Of a stretch of 64,000 nucleotides of DNA, positions 41,113-49,490 are shown piece after piece (within the stretch, counting starts at the first letter, position 1; every line of letters begins with the position of its first letter). Origin of the DNA: Ruminococcus flavefaciens AE3010 (GTDB lineage: Bacteria > Bacillota > Clostridia > Oscillospirales > Ruminococcaceae). The notes under the pieces are model-generated. The model made no database searches, was not told the DNA's origin, and saw nothing but the letters and a program-made list of their open reading frames with translations. The translations under genes were made by a program, and so were the position numbers. Location: positions 829,001 through 893,000 of the forward strand of contig NZ_JAGT01000001.1 of the NCBI RefSeq assembly GCF_000526795.1, given 5' to 3'.

Positions 41113-41140
41113 AAAAAGCGGTCATTTTGACCGCTTTTTT
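41113..41140 (+). terminator. Terminator of the radical SAM gene
   Basis: AAAAAGCGGTC / GACCGCTTTTTT perfect stem directly after the stop codon. Confidence 0.92.
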
Positions 41141-41174
41141 CATTGCTATGAATGTCTGCACAGATAATATAAAA

Positions 41175-41278
41175 ATGACATAACTGACGGATAATCATCA
41201 TTTTCTTACTTCTCTTATAAGAAAATAAGAAATATATAATATTTATATAAAATCGCGTTTTTCCGTCAGTTACGTCAT
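41175..41278. repeat. 104-bp AT-rich element with 16-bp terminal inverted repeats
   Basis: ATGACATAACTGACGG (41175-41190) and CCGTCAGTTACGTCAT (41263-41278) match at 15 of 16 positions as an inverted pair. Inside lies a second pair, TTTTCTTA / TAAGAAAA (about 41201-41225). No ORF is present. It resembles a miniature inverted-repeat element, but a target duplication is not evident. Confidence 0.5.
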
Positions 41279-41288
41279 AAGTTAAAGT

Positions 41289-43442
41289 TTATTTTGCACT
41301 TGGTGCAAGCTCCTTTATCTTACCGAGAAGGAACTCCTGAATTCTCAGAGCGTCGTTGGAGGTGATGCCCTTTACGTCGGCATCAACATCGCCGTTGAGC
41401 TGTCCCTTTGCGGTGATGTGACTCTTGTCAGTGCCGCTCAGACCGTACTTGTTGGGATTTGCAAGGCTCTGCATAATGAGAACAACGTCCGACATATCCA
41501 CACCACCGTCGCAGTTTGCGTCACCGTACTTCACATCTGTAGGAACAGGTGCTGTGGTAGTTGTAGTAGTTGCCGCAGGCTTTGTTGCGGTTGTTGTAGC
41601 TGTAGTTGTCGTAGTTGTGACTGTGGGCTTTGTTGTAGTTGTGGAGCCTGTTGATGGCTCAGAGCTGCTCTTGTAAAGGTCCTTTGGGAGCTCAGAAAGC
41701 GCAATACAGAAATCACTGTTGTAAAGTGCCTTTACTGCGTCTGCGTCCTGATATTCCTTGCCGCAGAGGAAGTGTGCCTGCTCCGAGTCATACCACGGAC
41801 AGAAATACAGCCAGTAAGCATGCTCCACCTGCATATTGTTAAGCCCCGGGATAGAGTCGTTCTCGGGCATGGATACCATTTTATTGCCCTTTACGAACTT
41901 ATTGAGGGTATAGAATATGCCTGCCTCAGCGTCCTCGTTGGGTACGCCCTGCTGCTTGCCGTCATGACGGTTGTACTGGCAGTTGTACTTATCAAAGCCG
42001 ACTATATCCACCTTGTCGTCTCCTGAGTACCACTTAGCGGAGTTGTCAGACCATGCATAGAGGTTCTGCTCCCAGATAAGGTTATGGAGACCGTATTCGT
42101 TTGTAAGAGTGTCCTGTAAAAATGCCCAGAGCTTGTTGTAGACTACAGCGCCCTCCTTAGACCACCAGAACCATGCTCCCGAGCCGTCGATAGGGTCCTC
42201 GGTATGGCTGGGGTTGCCCTCAGCTTCATGGAAGGGACGGAAGATAACGGGTACGCCTGCGTCCTGAAGCTTTTTCAGCTCGGCTGCAAGATTCTTCATG
42301 CAAAGCTGGAAGTAGTCATACTCCATAGTGCCCTTTACCATGCAGTTTGCGGTAACGAAGTCCGTATTCTGGGTATATGTTGTCTTTGCAAAGTCAAGAG
42401 GCTCACCGAGGGTATAGTCAGCCTTCTGAGTGGGAACATTTACGTGCCATGAAGCCGTACAGATTCCGTTTTTCTTAGTCGCCCAGTCTATCATACGCTG
42501 TGCAACACCGTCGTCCCACGCATAACAGGGGCAGTAGCTTCCGAAGTCGAATCCGCGGATAGCAGGCTCCTCCCCTGTGAGCTCCTTGATGTATCTTACT
42601 TCGTAATCGTAGTCGTTATAGGTGTAGTTGCGGTTCTGAGTGCTGTAGGTATAGACCTGTCCGTCAGCACCAGTGCAGTGCCACGGGAACTTCTCGCCCT
42701 GCTCGGTCTTGTCCCAGCTCTCCTCGTCGATGACGTACTCCTTGCCGTCCTGATCTACGCACTTATTGGCATTGGCGTCATAGCGGATAGTAGTCTCCAC
42801 AGAGTGACCGCCGCCGTATATCTCCTGCTGACCTGAGAGGATATTCTTTCCGTAAACGCTCTTGAGGTACTTCATAAGAGCCTTTGTCTCGGGAGTAGCG
42901 TCCTTATCTATGGGTGTGCCGCTTGCCTTTGAGAGGTCAGGGAAAGAGGCGTGGTCAACTGTTACGGTATCTATTGCCATATAGCCGTACTCGTTGATGA
43001 ATTCGATAGTATTTACTCCCTTATTCATACGCACCATTCCGAAGTCGTAGTCGATCCACTTATCGGAGTAAGCAGCCTGTGTGGTGTACTTCACACCGTT
43101 TATCTTTATAGCCTGCTGTCTGCCCTCCTGATTGAGTATCTGTGCGCCGTGAACGGTGATAGAATACATACCGTCCTCGGGAACATTGACCTCAAATGAA
43201 CCTGGCTTGGCTGTAAGGTAGTAGAAGCCCTTTCCCGAGTATCCGGGTATCTCTGTCTGATAGATACTTGTCCAGAGCTCTGCTCCCTCCATATCCTCGC
43301 CTTCGATAGTGTAAGGGAACTGTGTTGCAGCAGACGCCTCACCTGCTGCAAATGAGCTGAAAAAGCTCAGTGAGCTGCACTGCACGGCTGCCATAACGCC
43401 CGCAGCAGCCAGTGACAATGCCTTTTTTAGCTTATTCTTCAT
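41289..43442 (-). CDS. Secreted CBM35-like - GH26 beta-mannanase - dockerin
   Basis: A 717-residue secreted enzyme. ATG 43442 follows AAAGGAGG; an upstream in-frame ATG overlaps the -10 and is not used. Order: signal peptide (about 1-39), CBM35-like beta-sandwich (about 42-165, YTIEGEDMEGAELW...), GH26 catalytic domain (about 185-600) with acid/base E406 in IFRPFHEAEG and nucleophile E527 in VSMPENDS, Thr-rich linker (about 620-655) and a C-terminal dockerin (GDANCDGGVDMSDVVLIM, second repeat GITSNDALRIQEFLLGK). It should cut beta-1,4-mannan or glucomannan backbones while attached to the cellulosome. Confidence 0.93.
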   Translation of the reverse strand: MKNKLKKALSLAAAGVMAAVQCSSLSFFSSFAAGEASAATQFPYTIEGEDMEGAELWTSIYQTEIPGYSGKGFYYLTAKPGSFEVNVPEDGMYSITVHGAQILNQEGRQQAIKINGVKYTTQAAYSDKWIDYDFGMVRMNKGVNTIEFINEYGYMAIDTVTVDHASFPDLSKASGTPIDKDATPETKALMKYLKSVYGKNILSGQQEIYGGGHSVETTIRYDANANKCVDQDGKEYVIDEESWDKTEQGEKFPWHCTGADGQVYTYSTQNRNYTYNDYDYEVRYIKELTGEEPAIRGFDFGSYCPCYAWDDGVAQRMIDWATKKNGICTASWHVNVPTQKADYTLGEPLDFAKTTYTQNTDFVTANCMVKGTMEYDYFQLCMKNLAAELKKLQDAGVPVIFRPFHEAEGNPSHTEDPIDGSGAWFWWSKEGAVVYNKLWAFLQDTLTNEYGLHNLIWEQNLYAWSDNSAKWYSGDDKVDIVGFDKYNCQYNRHDGKQQGVPNEDAEAGIFYTLNKFVKGNKMVSMPENDSIPGLNNMQVEHAYWLYFCPWYDSEQAHFLCGKEYQDADAVKALYNSDFCIALSELPKDLYKSSSEPSTGSTTTTKPTVTTTTTTATTTATKPAATTTTTTAPVPTDVKYGDANCDGGVDMSDVVLIMQSLANPNKYGLSGTDKSHITAKGQLNGDVDADVKGITSNDALRIQEFLLGKIKELAPSAK

Positions 43443-43487
43443 GTTTTTATCCTCCTTTAATGGATAAGCCAATAAATTACCGACTTT

Positions 43488-43516
43488 ATTATACAATCTT
43501 TTAAGCCCGATGTCAA
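43488..43516 (-). promoter_or_regulatory. Consensus promoter of the GH26 gene
   Basis: Minus-strand -35 TTGACA (43511-43516), 17-bp spacer, -10 TATAAT (43488-43493). Both hexamers are perfect matches. Confidence 0.8.
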
Positions 43517-43579
43517 GAATATCAAGGCATTTAATATGTAAATAATTTGTGATTATTTAAGCACATTGCTTAAATAATG

Positions 43580-43615
43580 AAAAAAGGAACCTATGGGGGG
43601 GCATAGTTCCTTTTT
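43580..43615 (-). terminator. Terminator of the pectate lyase gene
   Basis: Arms AAAAAAGGAAC-CTATG and CATA-GTTCCTTTTT around a loop with seven G on the plus strand; T run on the minus strand. Confidence 0.85.
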
Positions 43616-43647
43616 CCACGTCATTATATTAGAGAGAATCTGAATCC

Positions 43648-46600
43648 TTAGGATTCAGGGAGAGCTGGCACGAGTCCGAGGAGATATCTCTGTATTGAGA
43701 GTGCATCGGCAGTGGTTATACCGTTGCCCTTGCTCTCAACGTCCGCCTTGTCGCGGTTTTCGGGAGCTATCTGGTACTTGTCGGGATTTGCAAGTGACTG
43801 CATGATGAGTACAACGTCTGACATATCCACCTGATCGTCGCCGTTTGCGTCGCCTGCCTTGCCCACAGGAATCGGAGCTGTAGTTGTAGATGTTGTAGTT
43901 ACTACAGTTGTTGTAGTTGTAGTCGAAGTCGTTGTTGTAGTAGCAGTTGTGGTTGAAGATGTAGTTTCAACGGGAGTTGTATCCACTGCATATGGATCGG
44001 GAGTTGATACCTGAGAAACTCCGCTGCTCATATGATATCCAATGCTCTTGTAAGCACTTGAACCTGAGGTCTCCGCAAAGCCGTTTGGCTTAGGAGAGCC
44101 GTCTGCATTTCTCCATGTCTTGTGGAAATCAGTACCCATTGCGCCTACATTGAGGCTTATGAAGTCGCTGTCAGCAGGAGTGATGATATCCCCCAGCTTA
44201 GCACCGTTTGTCATAGTCGTATTTGACTTTGCGTAGTAGTACTTGCTGTTGTAGTAAACAGAATTGGTCATATTTCCCACGAACTTGTCGTTGGAGACCT
44301 TGATACCAGCCGCGTTTGTCTTTGATACCCTGCCAGTATTGATATAGGACATCATGCCGTTAAAGGTAGCTGATGTATCACAGCGGTATACCATATAGTT
44401 TGCCTTGCCCTTGCCGCCGATACCATTGTTGTAGGCTGTGCAGTTCTTCATATCGCCGAACTTTGGATTGTTATTGTCAGTGAAGCCGCAGTTGAGGTTC
44501 TCGAATGCAAGGCAGTTCTCAACGGTGTGACGTGTACCTACACCGCCGCCGCCAAGCTTGAAGCCATTGCCGTCGCAGTCGCCGTAGCCCTTGCCGTCCT
44601 CGGTGAAGCCGTTGCGGAATGCGATACTGTTCCTGATAGTGACCTTGCCGATTGGACCTGTAGCCTCTTTGGCGTAGAGGTCCCAGCCGTCATCGGAATT
44701 GCAGTATGCCATACAGCCGTCGAAGATATTTCCCTCGCCGCAGGTGAGCTTAGCAGCAAAGCCGTCGGCGTTCTCCATAGTTGCGTCGTCGCAGTTGTTC
44801 CGTGAGGTGCAGTTCTTCACAAGATTGTTGGTAGGCCACTGAGCAATTGTGTTATATGAGCCGTTATACCTTGATATCTGAAGTCCTGTGTCCTGATTGC
44901 GCTCAAACACCATCATTTCGATGATATTGTTGTCGCCTGAGAGGAGCATACCATTGTCGCCTGCATTGGCTATGGTGAAGCCGTAGAAGTGCCAGTAGGA
45001 GCCGTCCAGTACGAAGCCGCGGTTTGCACCGTCAACAGCCTGTCCCGTAAAGTCGAATTTAACTTCTGCATTGGGAGCTGCCGCAATGGTCTTGTAAGCC
45101 CCTGCGCTGCCCGAGTTGCTCTCCTCTATCATGATAGTTGAGGTATACTTGTATGTACCGCTGAGGAGGAAAATAGTTCCGCCAGCAGGCACTGACTTTA
45201 TAGCTGTGAGCACGTCTGTAGGCGAGCTCTCCGACTTTCCGTCGCCGCCGCCGTCAGGCGAAGCGTATATCACCTTTGCGCCTGTTATTGGAGTGAGGAC
45301 AGGAGCAGCTGTAGTTGTTGTCACAACAGGAGCTGCTCCCGTTGTAGTTGTCGTAGTTATATCTGTAGCAATTGGCTGAGTTACAGTGGTAGTTGTAACT
45401 GTGGGCGCAGGAGTATTGTCCTCCTTGAAGCCGCTGCCGATAGCTGTAACTGTGCCCTTGTAAGCAACAAGTGCGGATTTCAGTGCCTGATTTACAGCAT
45501 AGCTCTCGTCGTCAACGGAGTTGTCGAACCGCCACTTGAAGTCACCGCCGTCTACACGTCCTGCCTTTGCAGTAACTATAGCGGGAACGTCCTCAGCCTT
45601 ATCGGGAGTATAGCTGTACATCACGCTTGAGGTATCAAAGTTATTGTAAGCAGTTCCGCCGCTCTTAGCCTTGACATTGGAGCCTATCTTCTCTGTTCTT
45701 GAAGAAGCCTCATAAGCGTCGAAATCTGTATTGTTCTGCTGATAAGTTGTATATGCTTTCTGACCTGTCATGCAGTTGCCGTAGGACTTTATAACGCCGC
45801 CTGCTTCACCTGAGAATGTGCCGCCTGTGATATCGTCCGAGCCCTGCATGGATATGAGCATAGGATACTTGCAGTTGCGGAAGTAGTTGTTCTCCACGAA
45901 GCATGAAGCGCCCATTGTTACACCAACGCCGTACTTGGCGTTGCCGTCAAAATAGTTGTTGTAGCAGTGGACTGAGCAGGTCCTTATTCTGGGGTGGCGT
46001 GAGTCTGAGTGATCGTACCAGTTATGGTGGTATGTTATATAGTTCTCTGTTGACTCAGACTTCATGCCCTGCAGATTGCATTTTCCGTTGTCCCAGAAGT
46101 GATTGTAAGAGTGAGTAATATAAGTGGAGGTCTTGGTATCAAGTGCGCCGTCGCCCTTTACCTGATCGGCGTCGGAGCCTGCATCGCCATAGAAGAAATC
46201 ACAGTTATGTACCCAGATATGGTTGTTGTTCTGCTGGAGTCCGCAGTTATCGCCCTCATTGCTGTTGCAGTTCATGAAGCCGAGATTTCTCACCTCCACA
46301 TTGGAGCAGTTTTTCATAACGAGACCGAAGCCGTTGAGAGTTGCATCATTTCCGATACCCTCGATAGTACAGCCTGCTGTAACTGTATCCACCATGAGGT
46401 CGCCCTTTGTCAGAACAGAGGGATCGGTGATATTGCCGATGAATCTGATATTGAGAGGTCTGGATTCCTTGCCTTTCTTGTAGCCTGTGATGATGTTCTG
46501 CACACCTGTAAGAGTCTCTGCACCTTTACCTGTGGCATCTATACTTGCCGTAACGCTGTCTTTGTTTGTGTTTGTAACGTATACGACAATGGCATTGCTT

Positions 46601-47073
46601 TTGAGGGTTCCGTCGGCATTATAAGCGCCATTGGAGTTTCCGTTCACGAAGCCGAATCCGCTTCTGTCATGGGCATAGGCATTTGCCTTTGCCTCGGCAG
46701 CCTTGGAGCTGTCCTCGCTGCCGCCGATAACGGGAACTATCTTCATAGTGTGGCTGCCTGCTTTGAGACCTACAGCGTCTGCTCTCATATAGCCGCTGTA
46801 CTGTCTGATAAGCATTGAGTCTATCTTTGTGCCGTCCACATAGACATTGTAGCCCGAAGCTCCCGAAACAGAAGACCATGTGGCATACATACCCTCGCCG
46901 AAGCCTGCGCTGCTGAGCACCTTTACACTGCTTTCAGCTGCAAACGCAGTGATGACTGACGGACTCAGTGCCGTGCCAAGCACTGAGGACGATGTTCCCA
47001 CAGCGGCGGAAACAGTCATCATTGCAGCAGCTGCAACAGAAGCTGCTCTAAGTTTCATCACAGTTTTTTTCAT
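43648..47073 (-). CDS. Secreted PL1 - PL9 pectate lyase with Thr linkers and dockerin
   Basis: An 1,141-residue secreted protein. Order: signal peptide (about 1-45), fibronectin-like module (about 48-135, YATWSSVSGASGYNVYVDG), a PL1-type right-handed beta-helix (about 135-480; DGALDTK, THSYNHFWDNGKCNLQG, YHHNWYDHSDSRHPRIR with the catalytic-region Arg), a Thr-rich linker (about 560-600), a second beta-helix of PL9 type (about 605-975; ENADGFAAKLTCGEGNIFDG, NSDDGWDLYAKE), another Thr-rich linker (about 1010-1055) and a C-terminal dockerin (GDANGDDQVDMSDVVLIM). Both families cleave pectate by beta-elimination with Ca2+, PL1 usually endo and PL9 endo or exo. The fusion should degrade pectin quickly at the cellulosome. 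Start ATG follows GGAGGG. Confidence 0.92.
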   Translation of the reverse strand: MKKTVMKLRAASVAAAAMMTVSAAVGTSSSVLGTALSPSVITAFAAESSVKVLSSAGFGEGMYATWSSVSGASGYNVYVDGTKIDSMLIRQYSGYMRADAVGLKAGSHTMKIVPVIGGSEDSSKAAEAKANAYAHDRSGFGFVNGNSNGAYNADGTLKSNAIVVYVTNTNKDSVTASIDATGKGAETLTGVQNIITGYKKGKESRPLNIRFIGNITDPSVLTKGDLMVDTVTAGCTIEGIGNDATLNGFGLVMKNCSNVEVRNLGFMNCNSNEGDNCGLQQNNNHIWVHNCDFFYGDAGSDADQVKGDGALDTKTSTYITHSYNHFWDNGKCNLQGMKSESTENYITYHHNWYDHSDSRHPRIRTCSVHCYNNYFDGNAKYGVGVTMGASCFVENNYFRNCKYPMLISMQGSDDITGGTFSGEAGGVIKSYGNCMTGQKAYTTYQQNNTDFDAYEASSRTEKIGSNVKAKSGGTAYNNFDTSSVMYSYTPDKAEDVPAIVTAKAGRVDGGDFKWRFDNSVDDESYAVNQALKSALVAYKGTVTAIGSGFKEDNTPAPTVTTTTVTQPIATDITTTTTTGAAPVVTTTTAAPVLTPITGAKVIYASPDGGGDGKSESSPTDVLTAIKSVPAGGTIFLLSGTYKYTSTIMIEESNSGSAGAYKTIAAAPNAEVKFDFTGQAVDGANRGFVLDGSYWHFYGFTIANAGDNGMLLSGDNNIIEMMVFERNQDTGLQISRYNGSYNTIAQWPTNNLVKNCTSRNNCDDATMENADGFAAKLTCGEGNIFDGCMAYCNSDDGWDLYAKEATGPIGKVTIRNSIAFRNGFTEDGKGYGDCDGNGFKLGGGGVGTRHTVENCLAFENLNCGFTDNNNPKFGDMKNCTAYNNGIGGKGKANYMVYRCDTSATFNGMMSYINTGRVSKTNAAGIKVSNDKFVGNMTNSVYYNSKYYYAKSNTTMTNGAKLGDIITPADSDFISLNVGAMGTDFHKTWRNADGSPKPNGFAETSGSSAYKSIGYHMSSGVSQVSTPDPYAVDTTPVETTSSTTTATTTTTSTTTTTTVVTTTSTTTAPIPVGKAGDANGDDQVDMSDVVLIMQSLANPDKYQIAPENRDKADVESKGNGITTADALSIQRYLLGLVPALPES

Positions 47074-47388
47074 AGTGATCCCTCCAGATTTTAATATCCT
47101 CTGAAAAGCGCACCTAATGTGCGCCTTTACTCTTACTGACTATATTATATATCCGCCGCTGATGCTTTTCAATGACATATAGTACTAATAAGATGATACT
47201 TTATGCTATTATACTCAATACGTCATACACAATCGGTCAATTAAGTCTGTATAAAAACAAATATGTGAATTACAGAGTAATATACTGCATCTCATTTAGT
47301 TATTCCTACAAAGCTAAATAAAAAAACGAGAGAAATCACAGCATCAAACGTCTAATAATTGAAACATAAATGCTCAAGGAGGTATCAT
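47074..47388. promoter_or_regulatory. Divergent spacer with the pectate lyase promoter
   Basis: Minus-strand promoter TTGAAA (47167-47172), 17 bp, TATAAT (47144-47149). The leader holds a hairpin GCGCAC / GTGCGC (47108-47124). Bases 47173-47388 are AT-rich and must contain the promoter of the plus-strand dockerin gene, but I found no convincing pair of hexamers there. Confidence 0.65.
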
Positions 47389-48396
47389 ATGAACACCCAA
47401 AAACTCTTATCCATATTCCTTTCAGCCGCACTGACTTTTTCTTTTGCAGGACAGACCTCGAATAAAAAGCTGCCGTCAGCTGCTGCCATTGGCAGAGGAT
47501 ACGCCGAATACTATTCAGACTACCCTATCATAACTACAACAGAGCGATGCGCAGGCATAAAAACTCCTCCTGCAAAGCGGGTCTACAGTACCTTTGAGCA
47601 CATGTCCGACCTCGATCTCAGCGGACTTGTAATTTACGTGGACGAGGACGTATACACCCGCGTAGACGCTATATCAGGCTACAGCCAAATTACCCGTCAC
47701 GAATATGAGATAGGCAGTATCGATAATGACTGCATAGATTTCGGAAGCAATGACTGCGATCTGTACTTTTTCAACGACCCAACTTACGGCGAACCGCCCT
47801 ATTACGTTGAAAACGATAAATACTATGTCACTCTCATTGATCGTGACGGAGATCTTAGATTCTCCGAGCCTGACACTCCCGATGTGATACATGATGTGAA
47901 AAATACTTATGATGTCAGCTTCGTCATCTATACCGACGATCCCAAAAGAAAAAGCCGATTCATTCAGATAGACAATAAAGAGATAACCGCCTATACCTGC
48001 GCCGAGAAGATATGCATAAAGGACATGGGCGATTTCACCGCTGACAGTAAAACCTATAAGTACATGAACTATGATATCGACGAAAATATTATAGAGGGCG
48101 ATATAGTATCGGGAGCTCTCAGCGTTGACCCTGACACAAACTATGTGGAATTCGGCGATCTTTATGTTGTAAAGCCTGCCCTCGGAAACGGCGACGCCAA
48201 CTGCGACGGAACAGTAGATATGTCAGACGTTGTGCTTGTAATGCAGTCTCTCTCCAATCCGAACAGATACGGTCTTGAAGGAACAGAAGATACAAGGATA
48301 AGCGGAAGAGGTCTGCGTCTTGCCGATCTGAACGGCGAAGGCGTTACAGTACAGGACGCACAGCTCATACAGGAAAAGCTTCTCGGACTCGAATAG
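47389..48396 (+). CDS. Secreted dockerin protein of unknown fold
   Basis: A 335-residue secreted protein. ATG 47389 follows AAGGAGG; the upstream in-frame ATG has no ribosome site. A signal peptide (about 1-22) is followed by about 240 residues I cannot place in any family: rich in Tyr and Asp, mostly beta-like, with STFEHMSDLDLSGLVIYVDE near 65-85 and KYYVTLIDRDGDLRF near 145-160. The last about 70 residues are a dockerin (GDANCDGTVDMSDVVLVM and ADLNGEGVTVQDAQLIQEKL). No catalytic signature was seen. It may be a binding, inhibitory or structural cellulosome component. Confidence 0.8.
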   Translation: MNTQKLLSIFLSAALTFSFAGQTSNKKLPSAAAIGRGYAEYYSDYPIITTTERCAGIKTPPAKRVYSTFEHMSDLDLSGLVIYVDEDVYTRVDAISGYSQITRHEYEIGSIDNDCIDFGSNDCDLYFFNDPTYGEPPYYVENDKYYVTLIDRDGDLRFSEPDTPDVIHDVKNTYDVSFVIYTDDPKRKSRFIQIDNKEITAYTCAEKICIKDMGDFTADSKTYKYMNYDIDENIIEGDIVSGALSVDPDTNYVEFGDLYVVKPALGNGDANCDGTVDMSDVVLVMQSLSNPNRYGLEGTEDTRISGRGLRLADLNGEGVTVQDAQLIQEKLLGLE

Positions 48397-48410
48397 TCTG
48401 TCATGATATA

Positions 48411-48441
48411 GAAAAAGGCTCTCCGCACGGAGAGCCTTTTC
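48411..48441 (+). terminator. Terminator of the unknown dockerin gene
   Basis: AAAAAGGCTCTCC / GGAGAGCCTTTT with a 4-base loop. Confidence 0.9.
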
Positions 48442-48448
48442 GTGCAAC

Positions 48449-48478
48449 AAAAAAAGCTCCGCATACAGCGGAGCTTTC
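48449..48478 (-). terminator. Terminator of the DUF6465 gene
   Basis: AAAGCTCCGC / GCGGAGCTTT stem with a T7 run on the minus strand, back to back with the preceding terminator. Confidence 0.9.
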
Positions 48479-48485
48479 ATAATTC

Positions 48486-48899
48486 TTAGAAAAGATCAAA
48501 ATCGCCAAGAATATCGCCGTTGACAACATAGTAAACCTTGTTTACCTCAGGTCTTACATAAACGTCGACCTTCTTAACAGTCTTTGCGCCTGAAGCCTTT
48601 GTAGCCTTTGCAATAAGCTCAGCTGTGTTTACCTCTGAACCCATAGCCTGAATAACTACCTTGCTGTCTACAGCAGCTGCAGCTGTTTTCTTAGCAGCGG
48701 GCTTCTTAGCAGCAGCCTTCTTCTCAGCGGGCTTCTTAGCAGCTGTAGCCTTTTTCTCAGCGGGCTTCTTAGCAGCAGCAGCCTTTTTCTCAGCAGGCTT
48801 CTTAGCAGCAGGAGCCTTCTTTGCAGCAGCCTTTTTCTCCTCAGCAGGAGCAGCAGCTGTCTCAACTACTTTATTTTCTGCAGTCTTCTTTTCCGGCAT
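48486..48899 (-). CDS. Histone H1-like Lys/Ala/Pro-repeat protein with DUF6465 domain
   Basis: A 137-residue protein. Residues about 15-75 are repeats of the form AAKKPAEKK (at least five units), strongly basic and like the C-terminal tails of histone H1 and of some bacterial nucleoid proteins. The C-terminal about 60 residues (VVIQAMGSEVNTAELIAKAT...VDVYVRPEVNKVYYVVNGDI) match DUF6465. The tail would bind DNA or RNA without sequence preference. It lies 18 bp after the HU gene on the same strand, which supports a nucleoid role. The role of DUF6465 itself is unknown. Confidence 0.85.
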   Translation of the reverse strand: MPEKKTAENKVVETAAAPAEEKKAAAKKAPAAKKPAEKKAAAAKKPAEKKATAAKKPAEKKAAAKKPAAKKTAAAAVDSKVVIQAMGSEVNTAELIAKATKASGAKTVKKVDVYVRPEVNKVYYVVNGDILGDFDLF

Positions 48900-48917
48900 G
48901 ATCGTATCCTCCTTGAA

Positions 48918-49193
48918 TTACTTGTTTACAGCGTTCTTGAGAGCCTGACCAGCCTTGAAAGCAGGAGCCTTAGATGCAGGAGCAGTCATCATCTTCTTTG
49001 TCTGAGGGTTGATAACCTGCTTAGCCTTACGGTCACGAACTTCAAAAGTACCAAAGCCAACGATTGAAACCTTCTCACCGCTTGCGAGAGCGTCTGTGAT
49101 TGTTGCAATGATAGCATTTACAGCAGTCTCTGCATTCTTCTTTGTGAAGTCTGCCTTTTCAGCAACTGCACTGATTAATTCGGTCTTTGTCAT
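48918..49193 (-). CDS. hup: HU family DNA-binding protein
   Basis: A 91-residue protein with the complete HU fold: MTKTELISAVAEKADFTKK, VSIVGFGTFEVRDRKAKQV (with GFGTF) and NPQTKKMMTAPASKAPAF. HU coats and bends DNA as a homodimer. The start is ATG 49193, behind TATGGAGGAT; the ATG five codons earlier is part of that site. The DUF6465 gene follows and shares its promoter. Confidence 0.96.
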   Translation of the reverse strand: MTKTELISAVAEKADFTKKNAETAVNAIIATITDALASGEKVSIVGFGTFEVRDRKAKQVINPQTKKMMTAPASKAPAFKAGQALKNAVNK

Positions 49194-49228
49194 AGTTTTA
49201 TCCTCCATAAAATAGATTTTACAATTGA

Positions 49229-49257
49229 ATTATATACCCTTTATAACAATTTGTCAA
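49229..49257 (-). promoter_or_regulatory. Consensus promoter of hup
   Basis: Minus-strand -35 TTGACA (49252-49257), 17-bp spacer, -10 TATAAT (49229-49234). Confidence 0.8.
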
Positions 49258-49303
49258 GAAATTTCCGAAAAAATGACAAATCGACGTATATTACGGCATT
49301 TGC

Positions 49304-49360
49304 GGGCTCGTTTTTATACAAAACCGCCATAGTTTTAGGCTATTTTCCGTTCAAACGAGC
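49304..49360. repeat. 57-bp inverted repeat in the hup upstream spacer
   Basis: GCTCGTTT and AAACGAGC arms flank a central TTTATACAAAACC...GGCTATTTTCC stretch. It is upstream of the hup promoter and could be a regulator site or a small RNA; I see no clear promoter for the latter. Confidence 0.3.
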
Positions 49361-49439
49361 AGAAGGTCCGACTAATTTATATTACATGTAGTATAATATT
49401 GCCGTTTTATTCCGAAAAATAGAACTTTTTCCGAGCATA

Positions 49440-49485
49440 AAAAAGTCTGAAAAAACGACTTTTTTCATTTTTTCAGACTTTTTTC
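49440..49485 (-). terminator. Terminator of the rubrerythrin-EFR1 operon
   Basis: AAAAGTCTGAAAAA / TTTTTTCAGACTTTTTT arms just after the EFR1 stop, T-rich on the minus strand. Confidence 0.85.
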
Positions 49486-49490
49486 TTAAT

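Noticed and set aside
41540..41660. CRISPR-like repeats in the GTn-rich tracts (also near 9000, 43880 and 45310)
   Set aside because: They are Thr-linker codons in frame with dockerin proteins, without regular repeat-spacer structure.
49405..49420. A plus-strand promoter from TATAAT near 49410
   Set aside because: The -10-like word lies in an AT palindrome, has no fitting -35 at 17 bp, and would read into a minus-strand gene end.
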